A DNA stretch of 64,000 nucleotides from Calothrix sp. PCC 7716 (GCF_019977735.1 NZ_AP025018.1:2914001-2978000), one strand, 5' to 3'; shown: positions 1 to 8,866, counted from the stretch's first letter. The notes: generated from the sequence alone by a model not told the origin. A program made the numbers and translations.

Positions 1-92
1 CCCTTAATAAGGAGGGGAAATTTTTAAGCCCCCCTTAATAAGGAGGGGAAATTTTTAAGCCCCCCTTAATAAGGGGGGTTGGGGGGATTCTA
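1..92. repeat. tandem C/G-rich dyad repeats with CTTAATAAG core
   Basis: Three copies of a CCCCTTAATAAGG-type dyad separated by GGGGAAATTTTTAAG spacers, ending in a G-rich run. Related dyads occur near 15.77, 15.94 and 34.05 kb. Non-coding interspersed repeat at the window edge; it may continue upstream. Confidence 0.8.
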
Positions 93-143
93 TATACAAC
101 AAATAATGGTAAAATCGAAATTGTTGAAGGTAGTGTATCAATA

Positions 144-1199
144 ATGCTAATAAGACTCAGCATTATTTCGGCTATTTTAGGACTAACATCCCACTGGTTA
201 GGCGCCTTATTCAATATCGATGCTGCTCACATTCCTTATCTACAAACATTGATGAATATTGCCATCATAATTGGACTATACATCAATGTATTAAGTATTG
301 ATACAACCTTATTAAAAACGTGTTTGGGTTCCGTTATTACAGTTATATGTATAGGAGTACCAGTCAAAATCCTTTTATCTGGGTTTCTTCTAGCTTCATT
401 TTCTCCAAAACTGGCGCCTATCGCGTACCTATGTGCGACAGTAATAGCTCAAATCGACCCAATTGCCGCATCAAAATCGCTTCAAACAACCAAAGTTAGC
501 CCAAAATCTGAAACAATATTACGAGCATGGTCAAGCTTCGATGACCCAGTAACAGTACTATTCGCATTTTATATATTCCTTCCTGCACTAATTTTTCAAA
601 ATTCCAACATCAGTCAATACGTAGTCAAAATAGCTACTGATATATTGAGTTGTGCATTAGCTTACTGCTTGTACAGACTATATATAGATAACAGACGAGT
701 AAGTTTATTGAGTGACAGTGTAAAAACCACAATCGAAGTTACTTGTTTAGTAGCCATAATGATTTATAGTCTGATTTCAGGGTCTTTCCTTTTACCTGCA
801 TTCGTAGGATTTTTCCTTAGACCATTTGCTCCAGAAAAATTAGAACCAGTAATTTCAGTAATCTTTTACTTTAGCGTCGTAGTTATAGGTCTGTTATGCA
901 CTAACATCAGCTTAAATTGGCTATCGGGTGGAATATTAGCGTTTTCCATGTTTTTTATTGCTCAAGTACTGGTTGCTGTACTCTTTTTAAAAGACTCAAT
1001 GGCAAATAAGCTCAAAGTTATGTTTGGTCATCAAAACGGGATGACAGCTATTTTGCTAACTGTAGCAATAGAACTATCAGGGTTTGATAAAACTGGAGAT
1101 TTATTAGCGGTGACATTACCCGCAATTATCTTGATTGCGCTATTTTACTTTAGTACCAATTTTCTACTAGACCGCAAGGTTGCCGCTGATTGCCGCTAA
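144..1199 (+). CDS. cation/proton antiporter-like membrane protein
   Basis: A 351-residue, very hydrophobic protein with roughly ten predicted membrane segments, starting at an ATG at the first codon. Two short polar motifs lie inside the membrane region: QIDPIAA near residue 111 and SSFDDPVTVL near residue 137. They resemble the paired acidic motifs of CPA-type sodium or potassium/proton antiporters, in which Asp residues carry the ion. The protein is a little shorter than typical NhaP proteins (about 400 residues or more) and has no cytoplasmic C-terminal domain. It stands alone, upstream of purH on the same strand but with 330 bases between them. The family assignment is by motif resemblance only, and substrate ion and direction cannot be read from the sequence. 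Confidence 0.6.
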   Translation: MLIRLSIISAILGLTSHWLGALFNIDAAHIPYLQTLMNIAIIIGLYINVLSIDTTLLKTCLGSVITVICIGVPVKILLSGFLLASFSPKLAPIAYLCATVIAQIDPIAASKSLQTTKVSPKSETILRAWSSFDDPVTVLFAFYIFLPALIFQNSNISQYVVKIATDILSCALAYCLYRLYIDNRRVSLLSDSVKTTIEVTCLVAIMIYSLISGSFLLPAFVGFFLRPFAPEKLEPVISVIFYFSVVVIGLLCTNISLNWLSGGILAFSMFFIAQVLVAVLFLKDSMANKLKVMFGHQNGMTAILLTVAIELSGFDKTGDLLAVTLPAIILIALFYFSTNFLLDRKVAADCR

Positions 1200-1531
1200 T
1201 TGCCGTTTATCGTTTATACTTGGCATTGTGCAATCTACAGTAGGTAATACTTAGCCATGTCTGATACTGACAAAACAGCTAAAGGGAATGTTAAGATTTG
1301 CAACCGTAATCATAATCATAGCGATGATTGGGATGATGGTGGCTGTTGCCAAGATGCCAAAGCAACAAATGATGATAATGTCGGCGCCCTTCGGGTTCGC
1401 CAGTTTGACGGGACGGAAGCCGACACCGCCAACTGGCTCACCAAGAATCAGCAAAAAAAGCTACAGTAACCGAACTTCTGTAAAATATTCTTTGCTCCTA
1501 ATTTAAATTTGACAAAGGAAGCTTGAGAATT
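1200..1531. other. intergenic stretch, no convincing gene
   Basis: Three overlapping frames of 67-72 codons are open here on both strands, but none has a recognisable domain, and their compositions are those expected of shadows. The middle holds a GGCGCCCTTCGGGTTCGCC-type block similar to dispersed cyanobacterial repeats. The last 20 bases carry a weak ribosome binding site (AAAGGAAG) for purH. Confidence 0.5.
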
Positions 1532-3070
1532 ATGGCGCCTCTAGCACTGCTGAGTGTATCGAATAAAACAGGTTTAATCGACCTAGCAAAAAGTTTAGTG
1601 GAAGAATTTGGCTTTGATATAGTTAGCAGTGGAGGAACCGCTAAAGCTTTAAAGGATGCAGGTTTACCAGTAACTAAAGTCGCTGATTATACTGGTTTAC
1701 CCGAAATTTTAGGTGGAAGAGTCAAAACTTTGCATCCACGTATTCACGGTGGAATATTAGCACGTCGTGACATTCCCCAGGATGTAACAGATTTGGAAGC
1801 AAATCAAATTCGTCCTATTGATTTGGTTGTTGTAAATCTTTATCCTTTTGAAGAAACCATATCTAAACCGGGTGTAACTCTAGCTGAAGCTGTAGAGCAG
1901 ATTGATATTGGTGGCCCTGCAATGTTACGAGCAGCATCGAAAAACTTTGCTCATTTAACTGTATTATGTGACCCCGCTCAATATAATGAGTATCTCCAAG
2001 AATTACGACAAAATGGCGCCTCATCATTAGAGTTTCGGCAAAAATGCGCGCTCAAAGGATTTTTACATACTTCGAGTTATGACCAAGCTATATCAGAATA
2101 TCTTGGTAATCTAACTTCTACAGAGACATTACCACAACACTACAGTATTTCCGGTAAGCAAATTCAAGCTTTACGCTACGGAGAAAACCCTCATCAACAA
2201 GCAGGATGGTATCAAACTGGTAGCACGGCAACTGGATGGGCAGCAGCGAGTAAACTTCAAGGAAAGGAACTCAGCTACAATAATTTGGTTGATTTAGAAG
2301 CTGCACGCCAAATTATCGCTGAATTTACCGATAAACCTGCTGCGACAATCATTAAACATACAAATCCTTGTGGTACTGCGATTGGAAATACAATCCACGA
2401 AGCATATACAAAAGCTTACAATGCTGATGCAGTATCGGCGTTTGGTGGAATTGTGGCACTTAACCAACCAATTGATGCGGCAACCGCTACTGAGTTAACA
2501 AAAATATTCTTAGAATGTGTAGTTGCACCAGGGTGTGATAACGAAGCACAAGAGATATTGGCAAAAAAAGCAAATGTCAGGGTATTAATTTTACCTGACT
2601 TGCTCACAGGACCGAAGCAAACCATCAAAGCTGTTGCAGGTGGTTTTCTTGTTCAAGGCGCCGATGATATTATCGCGGACACAAGTAAATGGAATGTCGT
2701 CACCGAGAAAAAACCATCTGACACAGAACTCGAAGAATTATTATTTGCCTGGAAAGTTTGTAAACACGTTAAATCAAACGCCATCGTCATCGCACGTGAC
2801 TATACTACCCTTGGTATAGGCGCCGGACAAATGAACCGCGTTGGTTCTGTGAAAATTGCTCTCGAACAAGCGAACGGTGGCGCCGAAAATGCATTCCTTG
2901 CCAGCGATGCGTTCTTTCCGTTTGATGACTCGGTGCGTACCGCAGCATCTTCAGGAATTAAAGCTATCGTTCAACCAGGTGGCAGTGTTCGCGATGAAGA
3001 TTCTATCAAAGCTGCAAACGAACTGGGTTTAATAATGGTGTTTACAGGAATTAGACACTTCATGCACTAA
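1532..3070 (+). CDS. purH: bifunctional AICAR formyltransferase/IMP cyclohydrolase PurH
   Basis: Catalyses the last two steps of IMP synthesis in the cytoplasm: formylation of AICAR from 10-formyl-THF, then ring closure. The N-terminal MGS-like cyclohydrolase domain (about residues 1-150) shows ALLSVSNKTGL and the GGRVKTLHPRIHGG block. The formyltransferase domain (about 190-512) shows LRYGENPHQ, IKHTNPCGTA and the C-terminal AASSGIKAIVQPGGSVRDED signature. Length is normal for the family (about 510 residues). I chose the ATG at 1532; an in-frame TTG nine bases upstream would add three residues and is less likely. The other purine genes here (purL, purF, apt) are 42-53 kb away, so there is no operon. 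Confidence 0.96.
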   Translation: MAPLALLSVSNKTGLIDLAKSLVEEFGFDIVSSGGTAKALKDAGLPVTKVADYTGLPEILGGRVKTLHPRIHGGILARRDIPQDVTDLEANQIRPIDLVVVNLYPFEETISKPGVTLAEAVEQIDIGGPAMLRAASKNFAHLTVLCDPAQYNEYLQELRQNGASSLEFRQKCALKGFLHTSSYDQAISEYLGNLTSTETLPQHYSISGKQIQALRYGENPHQQAGWYQTGSTATGWAAASKLQGKELSYNNLVDLEAARQIIAEFTDKPAATIIKHTNPCGTAIGNTIHEAYTKAYNADAVSAFGGIVALNQPIDAATATELTKIFLECVVAPGCDNEAQEILAKKANVRVLILPDLLTGPKQTIKAVAGGFLVQGADDIIADTSKWNVVTEKKPSDTELEELLFAWKVCKHVKSNAIVIARDYTTLGIGAGQMNRVGSVKIALEQANGGAENAFLASDAFFPFDDSVRTAASSGIKAIVQPGGSVRDEDSIKAANELGLIMVFTGIRHFMH

Positions 3071-3082
3071 ATCCGCTCCTCC

Positions 3083-3120
3083 ACTCAGCACTCAGCACTC
3101 AGCACTCAGCACTCAGCACT
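3083..3120. repeat. STRR heptanucleotide repeat, ACTCAGC type
   Basis: About five tandem ACTCAGC units immediately downstream of purH. The same unit recurs at 40.1, 40.5, 48.3-48.5, 51.3 and 55.7-55.9 kb. Short tandemly repeated heptamers are a known trait of heterocystous cyanobacteria. Confidence 0.9.
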
Positions 3121-3187
3121 CCATTAGCCAATTTTAAAACTGTCATGTACAGCACTTGCGGTTTGAAAAAAAGCAGAGTATTCTATA

Positions 3188-3265
3188 GGAGTGTGTGAGG
3201 AGTAAGTTGAAAATACATAAAGCGTCTGGAGTGGAAACACGGTCACACGTCCAGGCGCTTTTTGT
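3188..3265 (+). ncRNA. yfr2: Yfr2-family small RNA, copy 1
   Basis: The 5' part carries GTGTGTGAGGAGT, complementary to the conserved ACUCCUCACAC core of cyanobacterial Yfr1. The 3' part is a strong hairpin (AAGCGTCTGGA paired with TCCAGGCGCTT) whose loop region contains GGAAACA, the signature of the Yfr2 family, followed by a T-run that acts as terminator. A promoter fits: TTGCGG at 3156, a 17-base spacer, TATTCT at 3179. Yfr1 and Yfr2 are near-universal cyanobacterial RNAs whose conserved motifs are nearly complementary to each other. Exact 5' end is inferred. Confidence 0.82.
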
Positions 3266-3289
3266 ATTTTATTTAAAAGTGAAAAATGA

Positions 3290-3353
3290 GAAACCGGGTT
3301 TCTGTTCAGAGACTTGGTTTTTTAGCGTAGGTTGTAATAAGAAACCCGGTTTC
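3290..3353. repeat. GAAACCGGGTTTC inverted repeat pair
   Basis: GAAACCGGGTTTC at 3290-3302 and GAAACCCGGTTTC at 3341-3353, each nearly self-complementary. The same sequence appears in the terminators after mscS and near 59.74 kb, and a partial copy lies near 44.43 kb. It is a small dispersed dyad sometimes recruited as a terminator. Confidence 0.65.
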
Positions 3354-3420
3354 TGGAGTGTGCAGTTAAAAAAGTGTCACCAGCATTACTTGTTTTATTT
3401 AAAAAACACTCTATTATATA

Positions 3421-3499
3421 GGAGTGTGTGAGGAGTAAGTTGAGAACAGAAAGCGCTTGGAGTGGAAACACGGTAACACGTCCAGGCGCTTTTTGCTTT
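3421..3499 (+). ncRNA. yfr2: Yfr2-family small RNA, copy 2
   Basis: Same architecture as copy 1: GGAGTGTGTGAGGAGTAAG at the 5' end, then an AAAGCGCTTGGA / TCCAGGCGCTTTTT hairpin with GGAAACA in the loop and a T-run. Upstream, TATTAT at 3412 with TTGTTT at 3390 forms a promoter. The stem bears substitutions relative to copy 1 that largely keep pairing, which supports a functional RNA rather than a decayed copy. Confidence 0.82.
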
Positions 3500-3847
3500 C
3501 TATATATAGAAAAACCTTATATTTATTAACTTACTTGTATAAAATATTTCCAAATAATTGAGGACGTAACATCTCTACATAAAGTTCCCAATTCTGAAAA
3601 AAGTCTTAAAGTTCGCTTAGACAAGCGTATTTGATGCGAATCTAAAAGCTAATAAAAAACTCTGCACTCAAACGGGTCGCTTTACATTAATGACTCGGAG
3701 TTTGGAATTTTATCAATGAATGCACCATATTTTCTAGCGTTAGCCTTAATTAAAAGCCTAGCGCTTTCTTATGGCGCCTATCAAACAAAATACTTACTAA
3801 TTATTGCGATTCACAAATCTACACCTTTCTTGGAGTAGCTGCAAAGC

Positions 3848-4081
3848 ATGAGTTACATTCATTTAATTTGTCAATTTTGGGCGCATCGGTTTCCTTTTTG
3901 GGGTATTTGTCAGCTACAATTTGACCCTAAGCAAAAAACTTTATATTTTTATTGTCAGACTCCGGCCAAGAGGACGACTATTTCTAAGGATGCAGATGCC
4001 ATCGCAAATTTGGATATTGGGATTGAACAGTTTGTAGTAGTACACCAAGGTTATCCCGATATAGTTATCCAGAAACGATAA
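3848..4081 (+). CDS. hypothetical small protein
   Basis: A 77-residue frame starting at ATG, lying between Yfr2 copies 2 and 3. The translation is aromatic- and Cys-rich at the N-terminus (HLICQFW, FPFWGICQL) with a more polar C-terminal half, giving the look of a small folded protein rather than a random frame. I recognise no family. It has no obvious membrane segment or signal peptide. A weak purine-rich sequence (TTGGAGTAG) sits about 10 bases upstream of the ATG and could be its ribosome binding site. It may equally be a fragment of a longer ancestral gene. Confidence 0.5.
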   Translation: MSYIHLICQFWAHRFPFWGICQLQFDPKQKTLYFYCQTPAKRTTISKDADAIANLDIGIEQFVVVHQGYPDIVIQKR

Positions 4082-4179
4082 ACGGCGCCTATCGTTACAT
4101 AATTATACAGTGGTTTGAAAGATTTTAGAAAAAGTTATCCGAAACACTTGCCATATTCGACAACAGGGGATATTCTTTA

Positions 4180-4260
4180 GGAGTGTGTGAGGAGTAAGTT
4201 GAAAACAGAAAGCGCTTGGAGTGGAAACACGGTCACACGTCCAAGCGCTTTTTGCTTTTC
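4180..4260 (+). ncRNA. yfr2: Yfr2-family small RNA, copy 3
   Basis: Third copy, with 5' GGAGTGTGTGAGGAGTAAG and a perfect AAAGCGCTTGGA / TCCAAGCGCTTT stem carrying GGAAACA in the loop, then a T-run. Promoter: TTGCCA at 4148, a 17-base spacer, TATTCT at 4171. Where copies 1 and 2 read TCCAGG, this copy has TCCAAG, restoring full Watson-Crick pairing with CTTGGA; this is compensatory variation. Confidence 0.83.
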
Positions 4261-4317
4261 CCCCCCCCACCTTGTAATAAGGACTTCAGTCCTTACACTC
4301 CTTCCAACCTTCACCCA

Positions 4318-5571
4318 TTACGAACCAATCCTCTCAACCTCTTGTCCCACAACAACCGGACTACGCTTCAAAGTAAACAAAGCCAACACAATTCCCAAAA
4401 CCGCCAAACCCGCAGTAGGGTAAAAGAAATTACTATAACTACCAAAAATATCTCTAATTCTACCAGCGAGTAAAGTCCCACCCAAGGCGCCCACTCCATA
4501 CGCGGTAAAAACGATACCATAATTCTTGGCGTAATTCTCAGGATTAAACAAAGTTAACGTAGAAGTTGGTGCAATTGCCAACCATCCTCCTAACGAAAAA
4601 TAAAACAGTACAAAAGCGACCTTATAAGTCAAAGCATCACCCTGTCCAACCTTCAACATCATAATCGAAGCGATTAATATTAGTACAAACGCTAATATCG
4701 CTCCATATTTAGCACTAAAACGGTCAGTGAACCAACCAAAGAAAGGTCTACCGGCGCCGTTAAAAATAGCAAACAAAGATACTAACGAAGCAGCAGTTGC
4801 CGCATCGAGCTTGACAATTTCTTGTGCAAGGGGACTAGCAATACCAATAGCAGCAAGTCCAGCAAAGGAACCGATAGCGTAGCACAACCATAACCCATAA
4901 AATGAGCCACTAGAAAGCATTGGAACTCTTTCATTAATTGAAACTGATGTTTTAGCAGAAGCATGAAAACCTTGAGGTTTCCAACCAGTCGGTGGTGTTT
5001 GTAAAAGCGCTGAGATAGCGAGAATAATTATAGTGAAAGCAATACCTAAGATTACAAACGTTTGTCTAACACCATTTGAGTCAATAAGTGATTTAGCTAA
5101 AGGAGCTGTAATTAATGGAGACAAACCAAAACCAATTACAGTTAACCCAACAGCCAAACCCTTTTTATCAGGAAACCATTTAGCTACAACTGCTAAAGGT
5201 ACACCATATACAATCCCAACTCCTACACCAGCAATTACACCGTAAGTAAAAGTCAGCATAGTTATATTGCCTTCAAAACTAGAAAGAATATAACCCAACC
5301 CAGTTATAATTCCTCCAACTGCTGTAATTAAACGGGCGCCAAAGCGATTGATGTAAAATCCTGTAATTGGCATTAATATTGCAAAAACTACCAATAGCAC
5401 AGTAAAAGGTAGCAAACTCTCAGTGGCGCCAATGTTAAGTAATTTTTCAAGAGGTTTTCTGAAAATACTCCACGAATACACCGTACCTAAACACAATAGT
5501 ACCGTTAAACCAAGAGGTATAAATAACCATCTACCTTTTTCAGCAGGCAGACCAAAAAGTTTGACATCCAT
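4318..5571 (-). CDS. OFA-family MFS transporter
   Basis: A 12-segment major facilitator of about 417 residues, close to the oxalate/formate antiporter (OFA) family length. The N-terminal motif GLTVLLCLGTVYSWSIFRKP is typical of OFA proteins. The loop 2-3 region (GFYINRFGARLITAVGG) and a C-terminal GRIRDIFGSY after segment 11 match the repeated MFS loop signatures. The open frame extends 16 codons further upstream, but MDVKLFGLPAEKGRW is the more natural start. OFA proteins carry small monocarboxylates such as oxalate, formate or lactate; the substrate here cannot be told. The gene stands alone, divergent from mscS across an AT-rich gap. Confidence 0.85.
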   Translation of the reverse strand: MDVKLFGLPAEKGRWLFIPLGLTVLLCLGTVYSWSIFRKPLEKLLNIGATESLLPFTVLLVVFAILMPITGFYINRFGARLITAVGGIITGLGYILSSFEGNITMLTFTYGVIAGVGVGIVYGVPLAVVAKWFPDKKGLAVGLTVIGFGLSPLITAPLAKSLIDSNGVRQTFVILGIAFTIIILAISALLQTPPTGWKPQGFHASAKTSVSINERVPMLSSGSFYGLWLCYAIGSFAGLAAIGIASPLAQEIVKLDAATAASLVSLFAIFNGAGRPFFGWFTDRFSAKYGAILAFVLILIASIMMLKVGQGDALTYKVAFVLFYFSLGGWLAIAPTSTLTLFNPENYAKNYGIVFTAYGVGALGGTLLAGRIRDIFGSYSNFFYPTAGLAVLGIVLALFTLKRSPVVVGQEVERIGS

Positions 5572-5788
5572 TATATTTTGAACATTATGCTTTGAAATTA
5601 CTTTTTTGAAGTATCGCACCTTTATAAGCTAGGTACTAGTACTTGATTGCACAAACTCCTTAGAAAGTGTAAAAACTTTACAAACAAATATATATGTAAA
5701 ATTTAATATTTATTTAATCTTTACGAAAATGATTTAACATTTATTTAATAAAAAAAATAAGTAATTTTGCGCCGATGTGACAAATCTT

Positions 5789-6679
5789 ATGTATTGTCTT
5801 AATAAAGACATCATGAGATTCGTATCTTCTGCATTTATGGATATCAATCAAATTGGTACAGTGGCTGTTTCACTATTGACCACGTTTGGACTGAAAATTT
5901 TAGGCGCCATCGCGCTGTGGATAGTTGGTCAAAAGCTTATAGACTTTGCGACAAGATTATTACGACGTGTATTCCGCAATCAACATGTAGATGCGACACT
6001 GATTAGTTACCTAACTAACATAATCTCCGTAACATTACGGGTGATATTAATTGTCGCTTTACTAGGTTTCTTCGGAATTGAAACCACATCATTTGCTGCA
6101 CTACTCGCAGCAGCAGGTGTAGCAATTGGCGCCGCATGGGGTGGACTACTAGCAAACTTTGCTGCTGGTGCATTCCTAGTAATTTTCCGTCCATTCAAAG
6201 TTGGTGATTTTATTTGTGCAGGTGGTGTCACGGGAACTGTCCACGAAATTGGATTGTTTGCCACGAGTATCAATACCCCTGACAACGTGATGACAATTGT
6301 CGGAAATAACAAAATTTTCTCCGATAACATCCAAAACTTCTCTACCAACGCTTATCGACGTGTTGATTTAGTTGCTCAACTAAACCATAGCGTAGACCAT
6401 AACGACGCAATTCGGCGCCTGAGAGACCGAGTTAGCGCTATTCCAAACGTTCTTAGCTCTCCTGCACCCGACATTGAAATTCTTAAATTCGAGGCAGCTG
6501 GTCCAGTCTTGGTAGTACGTCCTTATTGCAATAATGACCATTACTGGCAAGTGTACTTCGATACCAACAAGACAATTCGCGAAACATTCACTCAAGCTGA
6601 GTATCCAATTCCTGTTGAAGCGTTTAGCCTGAATGGACTAACTAAAGAGTCTAACAGCGCCGCATTAATACCGTCATAA
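5789..6679 (+). CDS. mscS: small-conductance mechanosensitive channel, MscS family
   Basis: Inner-membrane channel that opens under membrane tension to release solutes. Three N-terminal membrane segments lead to the pore helix region (AALLAAAGVAIGAAWGGLLANFAAG), which has the Gly/Ala packing pattern of MscS TM3. A beta domain follows (FRPFKVGDFICAGGVTGTV, then NNKIFSDNIQNFS), and then the alpha/beta C-terminal domain. Length, about 290 residues, matches E. coli MscS (286). The start is uncertain: GTG 5777, ATG 5789, ATG 5813 or ATG 5837 are all in frame, and MDINQIG at 5837 begins closest to where homologues usually start. A terminator follows 17 bases after the stop. Confidence 0.9.
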   Translation: MYCLNKDIMRFVSSAFMDINQIGTVAVSLLTTFGLKILGAIALWIVGQKLIDFATRLLRRVFRNQHVDATLISYLTNIISVTLRVILIVALLGFFGIETTSFAALLAAAGVAIGAAWGGLLANFAAGAFLVIFRPFKVGDFICAGGVTGTVHEIGLFATSINTPDNVMTIVGNNKIFSDNIQNFSTNAYRRVDLVAQLNHSVDHNDAIRRLRDRVSAIPNVLSSPAPDIEILKFEAAGPVLVVRPYCNNDHYWQVYFDTNKTIRETFTQAEYPIPVEAFSLNGLTKESNSAALIPS

Positions 6680-6696
6680 TTATTATCATTCACATT

Positions 6697-6734
6697 AGAA
6701 TCCCGGTTTCTTGAAGAAATCGGGATTCTTTTTA
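6697..6734 (+). terminator. intrinsic terminator after mscS
   Basis: AGAATCCCGGTTTC, a five-base loop, GAAATCGGGATTCT, then a T-run. One G-U pair; otherwise a perfect 14-base stem. Confidence 0.9.
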
Positions 6735-7008
6735 TACTCTTCATATTGAAACTGCAATTACATACATCTACTTAATAAATTTGATTCAATAATAGTGAAT
6801 CATTATATTTACGGGCATATTTAATTGCTCAACAAATGAATATTTTTTTATCTTATGAACGTATTATCGGGTGCTAGAAATGCTTACGTCGATTGGATCT
6901 ATTATCTTTATTGGCTTATTAATCTTTATATATAGATATCGTCATTAAATTAATGCTTGGTATAAACAAACACGTATAGTTTGGTATGACTTACAAAGAA
7001 GAAGATAG

Positions 7009-7275
7009 ATGAATATTCAACAGCGAGAGCAATTTAACGTAATAGTTCAAAAAATAGAGAAATATGCTCGGCAAAACCCTTCTTACTATAAGCTGCGCGT
7101 TTTTCTGCTAGCAATACTAGGGTATGCTTACATTACATTTGTATTTTTATTAATGTGTGGTGGAATATGGACTTTAAGAAATTTTGTTGAATCAACGCAA
7201 TCAGATTATTTAGTTAAACGTATTAATTGGACTTTGGACAAAATAATAAGTTTGCGAACAATGTTTGTGAGCTAA
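7009..7275 (+). pseudogene. 5' fragment of M48 metallopeptidase gene
   Basis: An 88-residue frame beginning MNIQQREQFNVIVQKIE, followed by two membrane segments (LRVFLLAILGYAYITFVFLLMCGG). This matches how cyanobacterial M48 peptidases with a C-terminal TPR region start. The catalytic part lies 1.7 kb downstream, beyond a transposase gene, in the same orientation. The fragment ends in a stop soon after the likely insertion point. It could still be translated as a short membrane peptide, but there is no zinc-binding motif in it. Confidence 0.7.
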
Positions 7276-7342
7276 AAAAGGACGCAGTTTTTTATCCCAG
7301 TTATGAGATTAACTGAGTAAAACAAGTATATTTGCAGAAAAA

Positions 7343-8800
7343 CTACGCAGCTTTAGGCTGTGAAATGTTTGATTTTTGACTTTTTTTGATAACAGGATGC
7401 TTAACTCTTTTAGTCTGGGTCTGACCCCTCACCCTACCAGTCGCATTTCCTCGGGGTTTTGGCGAATTTCCTGGTTTTCCGACCTCCGAAATAATTCTTT
7501 GGAAGTCACGTTGTACGGTACTGGGAGAAATAATTTTATCATTGTTTTGCTTTTGATAGCGCTCCCACGGTCTTGGTAAATAGTTAGATAATTCTTTTGC
7601 AGCCCATAATTGTACGTAGGCGAGCATTACTAAACGTATCCAATTTTCTTCGCGCTTTACGTCGGTAGTTTGGAAATTAGTCATTAGTAAACGTTGCTTT
7701 TTAAATCTAAACATATGTTCTATGTCAAACCGTTGCCGATAGCAAGAATAGACTTCTGCAAGCGTAATACGTCCGCGTTGCTCACCCATAACTATCAACC
7801 ACATCGGTTTCCAAACCGCACAGCCAGTATCATCGGTAACATGAACCCGTACTAGAGTAAATGGGCATTTATACATTTGTTCTTGTTGAGTTCCCCTCAT
7901 CAACATATGGTGCCAAGCCTTGAGGGTTACTGTGAATTGGCGACCTTTCTTGCTAGTGCTCTTGAATTGTGTTGTCTCGTCAGGCGGGTGCCAAGTCTCT
8001 TCAAGGGCAAGGTCGAAACGTTCAGCAAATTTTTTTGGACACCCGCGTTTCTTCTCTTCTTGTTGTGCAGGTGGTGAAGAGTAAAAAATTCGATTACTAC
8101 GAACTCTGGTAATTACAACCAAATTTTTGTGTTTGGATGAATTAAATAGGAATGAGCGTTGACTATAAGCACTATCAGCAGTTAATACTGATAATTTACC
8201 GTGCCACGGAAGCGATTCATCTGACATCAATGCGTTAATTTGGTTAATGCCAACACTTATACCTTTCTTATCAGTTGGAACTCTTTCTCCCGACAGTGGA
8301 ATTGACCAAGGCGCCGACTGGTGGGAGTCTTTTTCAGGTAACAGCGACACGAATGAAAAAGAATGACCAACACCGATGGATTTATTACCTGCAATAGTAT
8401 TTGGCTGGTAAATATAACCTCTTTCAGGTAAGGTTGGAGAGTAAGGGCGCGGGTGAGGAGTTGTATCCGTTGCAAATAAGTAAAAAGAGCGTTTTTCCGG
8501 TTGGGGCGTAACTTCAGCAATTAGTCGAGTTAAATTTTTTAGCTTTTTTCTCTTCTTTTTCTTATCATCGTTGAAATTAAATGATTTTTCAATTGCCTTG
8601 TAGATTGAGCTATAAGTCCTTTCAAATAAAGGACTTATAGATAACTCAACAGGGGAAGAAGCGCCGTTTGAGTTACTAGCCAAAGCATCAATTAAATCAA
8701 TAATACTATCACTGTAAGATTTAAACAATTTACGTAAATGTTGCCGAAAAGAGCGGAATTGCGCTATTAATTGATTATTGTTTATTACTTGCATAGCCAT
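7343..8800 (-). CDS. IS transposase, DDE type
   Basis: A 485-residue transposase. The N-terminal third is basic and helical. The core shows LTADSAYSQRSFLF near residue 200, which fits the first or second catalytic Asp of a DDE/RNase H fold. Further on, CYRQRFDIEHMFRFKKQRLL fits the C-terminal region with the catalytic Glu and the YRxR..E..F signature of IS4/IS701-like transposases. It ends in a basic tail (TQTKRVKHPVIKKSQK). The frame appears intact. The start codon is buried in an inverted repeat. The insertion splits an M48 gene, so transposition was probably fairly recent relative to gene decay. Exact IS family is not certain. Confidence 0.85.
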   Translation of the reverse strand: MAMQVINNNQLIAQFRSFRQHLRKLFKSYSDSIIDLIDALASNSNGASSPVELSISPLFERTYSSIYKAIEKSFNFNDDKKKKRKKLKNLTRLIAEVTPQPEKRSFYLFATDTTPHPRPYSPTLPERGYIYQPNTIAGNKSIGVGHSFSFVSLLPEKDSHQSAPWSIPLSGERVPTDKKGISVGINQINALMSDESLPWHGKLSVLTADSAYSQRSFLFNSSKHKNLVVITRVRSNRIFYSSPPAQQEEKKRGCPKKFAERFDLALEETWHPPDETTQFKSTSKKGRQFTVTLKAWHHMLMRGTQQEQMYKCPFTLVRVHVTDDTGCAVWKPMWLIVMGEQRGRITLAEVYSCYRQRFDIEHMFRFKKQRLLMTNFQTTDVKREENWIRLVMLAYVQLWAAKELSNYLPRPWERYQKQNNDKIISPSTVQRDFQRIISEVGKPGNSPKPRGNATGRVRGQTQTKRVKHPVIKKSQKSNISQPKAA

Positions 8801-8866
8801 CAGTTGTTTTGGTATGTAGTTCGTTTCTGATAATACTATGTATTGATATACTCACCCTGATGGCTA
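8794..8866 (-). promoter_or_regulatory. foldback hairpin covering the transposase start
   Basis: TAGCCATCAG at 8794-8803 and CTGATGGCTA at 8857-8866 are perfect complements. In the transcript the ATG GCT ATG start falls in the 3' arm of this stem. Insertion sequences are known to use such structures to stop translation of read-through transcripts. Role inferred. Confidence 0.55.

Noticed and set aside
1251-1506. Three overlapping small frames upstream of purH
   Set aside because: They lie on both strands in the same repeat-like sequence, and none resembles a known protein.
3195-3431. Open frame of 78 codons across Yfr2 copies 1 and 2
   Set aside because: It runs through two small-RNA hairpins and is better explained by them; no protein-like pattern.
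6880-6948. 22-codon frame encoding a single membrane helix (MLTSIGSIIFIGLLIFIYRY)
   Set aside because: No ribosome binding site and too short to judge; could be a relic of the gene that follows. Worth remembering only if proteomics shows it.
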